Source: Bacteroidota bacterium (lineage in GTDB: Bacteria; Bacteroidota; Bacteroidia; Chitinophagales; Chitinophagaceae). From it: a stretch of 43,385 nt of DNA. Below, piece by piece: positions 36,838 to 43,385 of this stretch. The position numbers and the translations under genes were made by a program. Each line of letters begins with the position of its first letter. Positions within the stretch are counted from its first letter, which is position 1. The notes beneath the pieces were generated by a model that was not told the DNA's origin, made no database searches, and was given only the letters and a program-made list of their open reading frames with translations. Where the stretch lies: assembly GCA_016715505.1 (NCBI GenBank), contig JADJZY010000022.1, forward strand, positions 1 through 43,385. Reading direction: 5' to 3'.

Positions 36838-37028
36838 TTCTAGTGTATTTTAAGCAGTTTGGCTGGCGCGGTGTCTGTGACCCGTGCCCAATCTGATAAG
36901 AGTTGATTATCTTTAAAAAATGGAGGACGTTTTGAAATTAAATGTATTACAGAATGATGTTGAAAGAATACAGGCATTCCGATTCATCTGGACGCCAGCC
37001 ATTGTGCTTATCTAAGACTAGAACTAGC
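36833..37028. mobile_element. MITE-like element with 36-bp inverted repeats
   Basis: The left end (36833-36868) and the reverse complement of the right end (36993-37028) agree at 28 of 36 positions. The outermost 12 bases (GCTAGTTCTAGT) and the innermost 8 (GGCTGGCG) are identical. The 124 bases between carry no coding frame of note. No clear target-site duplication is seen directly outside the repeats. Size and form fit a non-autonomous transposon remnant or the fused ends of a deleted insertion sequence; a large RNA stem-loop is the alternative. It makes up most of the 325-base gap before the giant surface protein gene. Confidence 0.5.
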
Positions 37029-37162
37029 AGGGCAAAAATCTGCGAATCAGTAACAGTTACTGCCAGCGAACTTCCAGACCTATCATGTCCATACAAGTAG
37101 AAATATTTTTATTGATTTTAAAAATTTCTTAACTTAGTATTTACAAACAAAAAATTGAAATT

Positions 37163-40100
37163 ATGAAAACATCGTTCTTTAATCGTAAAATCCGATTTGG
37201 ATTATTTTATATGCTCTGTTTATCATTTATTCTTTTAAGAGGGAATCATTTGCTAGCTCAGGCATCCTCCGCTACTATCACTTTTAACCAATTTCAAACT
37301 AAAGCAGCATGTTCACCAGGAAACGCCAAAATAGGGATTCAACTTTTTATAATACACCCAACATCAACAACCGAAGATTTTGAAGTGGAGTTAAAGTTTA
37401 ATTCAAATGTTGTTGGCTCTAATTCAGGATCAGTAACACCTTTAACATCCATGCCTGCTTCTAATCTAAGTGGGAACACAAATACCGGAAAGTGGGTTAA
37501 TTTTACGAATTTACAAGATGGAGTTTACGAAATTAAAGCCACAATAACTACTGGGAATTTGACCGGAAATACAGCTTCTAGTACCATAACCATAACCAAT
37601 CATCTTCCCTATTCGGCTTATTTCAATTTGACAAATCAACCCGGACAACTAAGTTTGGATTTAAAGAATGATTTTTGTGCCGTTGGTGATGGTATAACCA
37701 ATGATGTTTTAAGTTTGTATCACGCATGTTACGATTTTATTAATCTAAGAGTCGGCCATGTGACTCTAAACATACCAACTGGCGTTTATTTAATTAACGC
37801 CCAAAGCCCTTTCATTAACTTAACACCTGCCATGGTTGGTAAGGTAGGTGGATTTATATTTAAGAATTGTGAATATGTATCTGTCATTGGAGCCGTTAAC
37901 GCAAATGGCAAACCTGCTTCAAAATTTATCTATGAAGGGGGGGCAGAATTATAAATTATCGACTCAAGAACAACCTGGTAGTTTACTACAATTCCTTGAT
38001 TGTAGTCATATCAATGTTTCAAATATCGAAGGTGATGGAAATAAGGATGCGATGAATTTTCAAGGAGGACAAGGTTCAGTACCTGGATATCCTATGATGT
38101 ATAATTTGCTTTTCCCAAATAGTGGAATACTTATTTGGCCAGAATCAATAAACCCCAAAGACTACTTTGTAAATAATTGTATTTTCAATAACTTTTGTAT
38201 GGATGGGATACAAATTAACGGCTCAAGCGAATTTTTTTTGGATATGGACCAATCAGGTACAATAAATTATAACACCTTTCAAAATATTATTTGTAACAGA
38301 AGTGGTAGAAATGGCATTAGTGTATCCGCTGGGCGATATATAAAATTCTTAGATTGCCATATTGACGAAACCGGCCAAGGAATAAATGCTCAAGCGCCAG
38401 TAACTGGAATTGACATCGAACCAGATGATGGAATTCCACCTAACGAACCATTAGATGCTTGTAGTCAAATTTTGATTGAGAATTGCACTGTTAAAAACTC
38501 TTTTGGAAATGCATTTACAATTTTGTCAATAGCGCCAGACCCAGGAGATTCTTGGTTTATTCCACAGCATATTTATTCTAAAAATTCGTCTTATTATGAT
38601 TATGATGATAATGCCCCATTAAGTCTTGACGCCACCGTTCAATCAACAGGAATGTATGTAACTTTTGAGGGAGGAACAATTGTAGGTTCATTTTGGAGGG
38701 GTTGCCATGCTTTAAGTTCCACAGACCATCCAACATTCATCAATGTTACTTTCTTGGAAAATGATGGGCAGGCACCCCAAGGTGTCAATCAATATCAACA
38801 ATATAATAGGTTATTTTATTCTGATAATTTATGCGAAAATATGTTCTTTGACCAATGCACATTTAGCGTGCAAAAATCAAAATCACCTATGTATATGCAT
38901 GTGAAGGATGTTACTGATACTCTGAGGTATACATTATTTCGAGATTGTAATTTTATCTATGGTCCTGATCATGTTGAATCACCAAATACCAGTTCTGTTT
39001 TTGTTGGATGTAAATTTCAAGGTCAAACTACATTTACCAACCTATCTACAAATCCATCTACTTGGGCTAAAAATATTCGATCAGCAGGAACTATTTTAAA
39101 TGGCTCTTTGGATCCTTGTCAACCCAGTCAATTTAAATTGGATAAAGCGCTAATTTTCACTTACAATTATTCACATAATTGCAATCCTGTGAATCAACCT
39201 TTATATATCGGCCCCAAAACGAATGTTTCCGGAAGCTTAGTACCAACTTATGCCAATATAGAATTTCCAGACAACTCAAGCTTTCTTACGAGTATTTATG
39301 AAAACTACACTGGGTCCGGTGGCTGTATGGCTGCGTTACCACCATTGATAAGTATAGGTTCAAAAAGTAGATTTTTAATGTATGGAAGCTCAGCTAACTC
39401 TGCTCCGTTATTTTTAGCGAATCAAGTTAACTCCTCCACACCGTCTTTTTTAATTGAAAATGATGGTCAATTGATTCTTGGGCCTCATACTCAAGTTGCG
39501 CTCAATAGTGCATCGGCACTGAATCCAATTGGAAATTCTAATACCTTTTACTTCGATCCTAGTATCATTCATCCTTGGTATTATCCAAATAGTTCAATCA
39601 GCATGGGGGGCAATTGCTCCTATGGCTTAACAAATGCTACTAATTTTACCGGATTAAATCCCTGCGCGACCAATTATGATCAAATCAAGTGGGACGATAA
39701 ATTCACGGTTTATTATAGGCTCCAAAACAACCCATGTGCAGGTAATTCACTCGGTTCTATCCAATATTTATTAAAAGGCGGAACGGGAAATTATATCATA
39801 GACATAGACGGAAATACATCTTCTACAAACAATAACAATCTTGCCACAGGAACTCATACGTTTACAGTCACAGATGCAGTAAATGCATCGTGTACATATA
39901 CTTTTCAATTCACTATCACCGAACCGCCGTCCTTGTTTTGGTCCAACATACAAGCTACTAACCCTTCATGTGCCCAAGGCTCAACAGGAACTATCACCGT
40001 AAGCGCCAGCGGAGGAACTGGTACTTTCAATTACAGTATTAATTCTCTATCAGGACAGTTTACAAATCTACTTGCCGGAACTTACATTGTAACAGCTACC

Positions 40101-43100
40101 GATGCCAACGGTTGTACGCTCACTACTTCAGTTACCTTAACTGACCCGCCTGCCTTGACTTGGACCAGCATTACAGCCACCAACCCAACCTGTGCCCAAG
40201 GCTCAACAGGTTCAATCAACGTAAGCGCTAATGGAGGAACTGGTACGATCAATTACAGCATTAATTCTCCGATAGGATCATTTGCCAATCTACTTGCCGG
40301 AACTTACATTGTAACAGCAACCGATGCCAATGGTTGCACCCTCACCACTTCTGTCACCTTAACCGACCCGCCAACCTTGAATTGGAGTAGCATAACAGCC
40401 ACTAACCCGTCATGCTCACCTGGGAGCGATGGACAAATAATTCCTTTAACCACGGGTGGTACCGGACAGGTAAGCATGACCCCCTCGGTGCTTACTGGAC
40501 TCAATGCAGGTATATTCCCGATCACCGCTACCGATGCAAACGGGTGTTCTATATCTACCTCTGTTACCTTATACCAACCCAATGCCAACCATTGCTGTTC
40601 CACAACTTCTAACCCCAATGCAGGTTCCAATATTGCCTCTCAGTCAAATATAATTCTGCTCCCTAATACACAGGTCAGCAGCCTCACCGCCGCCAACCTA
40701 TTGAGCAACTATGGCAGTGGTGGAGTCATTCAAGGCAAGAAATTTTATATCGATGGTATACTTACGATTGATGCGGATATAAGCCTCGATGCCTGCGATA
40801 TTTGGTTTACTCCATTCTCACAAATTATTGTACAAGGCGGACATATCCTAAACCTGAACAATACCAATCTTTCAGCTTCCTGCGACTGGTGGGTAGGTAT
40901 CGAAGTGCAACAAGCACAAAATAAGGTTAGCTCTATAGGTGGTAGCATTAATCGGGCCATCATTGGTATTCATGCTTCTCAGGATGCCATCCTGGAACTG
41001 GATGGAACCACCTGGAATGAAATTGGTCAGGCCGGTATCATTTTTGCCACTATGAATACAACCAGCTATACCGGTTATGTTAAAAATTGTCAGTTCATTT
41101 CAATAGGCTTACAACCCAATAGTATAACCACCCAGCATGGCATTTTAATTCGGGATGCGGTACATCTGAATCTAGGCAATACCAATGCCGGAAATCATTT
41201 TGATGGAGTACGTTGTGGAATTTCTATCAATAACGCGGCTCCAATTAACAGTACCATTGGTTTATACGATAATACATTTGAAAATATCCATGCGCCGCTT
41301 TATCAAACCAACCTATCAACTCAGGAGCAGGAAATTGTCAACCACACCTATCTGGATGATCAGGGTACGGCCATTTTTGCGAATTTTAATATGACACAAA
41401 ATGCGATGTTACAAACCAACAATTTGTTTGTAGATCACTTTGGGACACCCTCCCAGAACATGGTACAATGTGACCGTGGTATTGTGACGATTGGAGGACA
41501 CACATCGGTTAAAAATCAGAAGATGCCTGCGGTACTTTTAGGAATAATGTGCCATAGCCCCTATCCAAGACAATATGATATTAAAAACAACAACATCCAA
41601 AACGCCCACATGGGTATTCAGATATCCGGGCAACAAAAAGCGATTTTATCAATGCCAATTCCATTGATTTAACCCAAAATGTTGTGCGACAAATTGCTCC
41701 AGTGGCTATTATACCTCCGGTTGGGGTTCATACCCAACAAGCACAAACGCAATCCTTGCCAGGTAATTACCTTCACCGCATCAATAACAATACCATCAAC
41801 CTGCATACCATTACAGGGGTGGGTATTCGTAAACAATATGGGGATGTGCGATCCGAAATGAGCATGAATACCACCCATTTACTCACTACATCCTCCGCGC
41901 CGCCAAATAGTCATGTAATCAGAACGTTGATAGGTTATTGGACTGAACGCTGTTTTGAATCTGCAGTGATTGATAATGTGACTGCCGGGTTTGGCAATTT
42001 TTCAATTTATGAACAACGCAATGCCTATGGGGTGTATATAGATAATAGTCCGTTTTGCAAATGGCAATGCAATAGCGCCAATGGCACACGATATGGTTTC
42101 TATTCATGGGGAAATAATCAAACCAAAAAAGATGCGGTTAAATTTAACCATCAGAATGGCAATGAATTTCCATGGTATTTCTTAGATGGTTCTGCAACTC
42201 AAGTAGGCACTTTAGGAAATATTGGCGATCCAGGAAGTATGGGCAATGAACCGGCCAATGAATTTGTTGGAAACCTAGCCTGGATTGGTGCTTTGAATAT
42301 AAACCCTTCTACTAATTGGAAGGTATTTCGCGCATCAACTGTTTCTATCCCTGACCAAATAGCCACAAATAATTCTTTCCTAACGCAATCTGAAAGTGGT
42401 GCATTGAATTTTTTAGCTGCATATCCGCGAATATCAAATGCAAATTTCTTCACGGAAAATTGTCAAAATCCCAATAATGGAATCTTGAATTTGCAGGAGG
42501 CAGAAGTAGAAGAGTTTGTTGAATATATACAAGCTGTTGTGGCGGATAGTGTGGAATATATTAATTATGATGAAGTAGGGAGTTGGATAAATCAATACCG
42601 AGTTTATACGACCCTGGATATAGATAGTGCCTTACGTTATAGTGAAAATGGCTTACTCAATTTTTATACTATCCGACAAAATATGAATATTGGCAGATTA
42701 AGGGAAACGGATCGCTTGATAGAGATATTATTCGACAGCTCAACCGATGTTGGCAATTTTAATACACGTTATCAGGCAGCCTTAACCGCAAACAATCAAA
42801 TTAATAGCGGTGAAGAATGGGAATTGAATGAAAAACGTATGAATGAGGCCCTCATTCATAGTTCAGCCATACCCATAGATAGTTTAGAACAAAGCCTGAA
42901 AGATGATATTGCCATCTTGGCCCATACCTGCCCATTCATAGCCGGACAAGCGGTGTACAAAGCTCGCCGCATCTGGAGTTTTTGGCAACCCAATGCCTTT
43001 TTCGATGATCGGGTGCTTTGTTTGCAAACTGAAAACAAAAATGGAGAAGATGCGATTCAAGATATAGATGAATACTATAATCAACAAATACATAGTTTAC

Positions 43101-43385
43101 AAGATGTTGTGACTGGCACTTTTGGCAACCAGAAAGAAAAAGAAATCCTGAAAAATTTTGAGGCCACCCGAATTTATCCGAATCCAATAAGCTCAATAAT
43201 CAATATTGATTTAGGTAAGAAAATGGAAGCCGAGTTTATCCTCTACAACTCTTATGGTGAAGAAGTAGTAAAAGTAAAATTGAAAAATGCAAAAAGCACT
43301 TATAACCTAAGTCATCTTATTCCCGGACTTTATCACTACCGAATTCAATATAGTAATGGGGAAAATGAATCCGGTAAATTCACTA
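37163..43385 (+). CDS. giant T9SS protein with two beta-helix regions and SprB repeats (two frameshifts, 3' end beyond window)
   Basis: At least 2,070 aa. A signal peptide (FYMLCLSFILLRGNHLLAQ) is followed by an Ig-like domain, then a pectate-lyase-3-type start (DFCAVGDGITNDVLSLYHA, NIPTGVYLI) leading into a right-handed beta-helix (ILIENCTVKNSFGNAFTIL). Four SprB-like modules come next (about 39,700-40,580), then a second beta-helix-like region (GVIQGKKFYIDGILTIDADI, NRAIIGIHASQDAILELDG). A helical region follows, and last a type A sorting domain (ATRIYPNPISSIINID, LYNSYGEEVVKVKL, IPGLYHYRIQYSNG) that reaches the window edge, so only a few residues are missing. Frame breaks: one extra G in the G7 run at 37936-37942, and one missing A near 41635-41640 (restored QQKSDFINANSIDLTQN). 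After the second break the frame is open to base 43385. A cell-surface adhesin or polysaccharide-binding role is likely; catalytic residues were not identified. Confidence 0.82.
39930..40580 (+). repeat. tandem SprB-like repeats, 222-bp period
   Basis: Three units begin at 39930, 40152 and 40374, exactly 222 bases (74 codons) apart; the third is slightly short (about 69 codons). Units one and two are nearly identical in protein (ATNPSCAQGSTG or ATNPTCAQGSTG, LLAGTYIVTATDANGCTLTT). Unit three has diverged, and a more degenerate unit precedes the array. Such identity suggests recent duplication and makes the region prone to copy-number change or misassembly. Confidence 0.85.

Noticed and set aside
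39930..40580. CRISPR array or other short-repeat system in the repetitive stretch
   Set aside because: The repeats are 222 bases, in frame and protein-coding; there are no short direct repeats with unique spacers and no cas genes.
40304..40630. 108-codon minus-strand frame opposite the SprB repeats
   Set aside because: A shadow of the repeat coding frame; its Val/Pro/Glu-rich repeats mirror the plus-strand period.

Overview
This window looks like the chromosome of a member of the Bacteroidota. Five genes encode proteins with a type IX secretion (T9SS) C-terminal sorting domain, and a sixth gene is PorZ, a T9SS component. Several genes are preceded by the TAnnTTTG -7 element of this phylum. 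MurA carries the Asp form of its active site, and the nitrous oxide reductase is of the Sec-dependent clade II type. I cannot place it below phylum. No tRNA, rRNA, CRISPR array, intact transposase or phage module was seen.

Layout. 1-5.0 kb: a gene-poor left edge, a heavily frameshifted two-component sensor kinase and an orphan NUMOD4/HNH endonuclease. 5.0-13.3 kb: NAD+ synthetase, a T9SS cargo protein and an RND/MMPL exporter (both on the minus strand), a GC-rich structured intergenic element, porZ and a small conserved protein. 13.5-19.5 kb: a SprB-repeat T9SS protein, murA with a conserved partner gene, and an FG-GAP-type T9SS protein. 19.5-30.0 kb: an N2O-respiration island made of two convergent units. 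The plus-strand unit encodes a lipoprotein cytochrome c, NosZ, a NosB-like membrane protein, NosL, NosD, NosF, NosY, a cupin and a group 3 truncated hemoglobin. The minus-strand unit encodes a Crp/Fnr regulator, an unidentified polytopic His-rich membrane protein and a fasciclin lipoprotein. 30.0-36.5 kb: a GT-C-like membrane protein, a FAD oxidoreductase, an outer-membrane protein, a DUF4340 protein and a Kelch T9SS protein. 36.6-43.4 kb: a small membrane ORF, a MITE-like 196-bp inverted-repeat element and a giant beta-helix/SprB T9SS protein that runs off the right edge.

The most informative regulatory signal is a near-identical palindrome, TTATGA-N6-TCATAA/G. It lies about 37 bp upstream of the end of a -7 element both before the nos operon and before the Crp/Fnr gene. 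This suggests that the local regulator activates the nos genes and also controls itself. NO/N2O handling (NosZ, hemoglobin, cupin, unknown membrane protein) would then be one regulon.

Data-quality warning. About a dozen otherwise well-conserved genes, including the housekeeping gene nadE and also nosZ, are broken by single-base indels, often in homopolymers, and porZ has a TAG where Trp is expected. The pattern points to residual sequencing or assembly error more than to real gene loss. CDS coordinates below therefore span the corrected genes, and each break is named. The sensor kinase carries several lesions and could be a true pseudogene.
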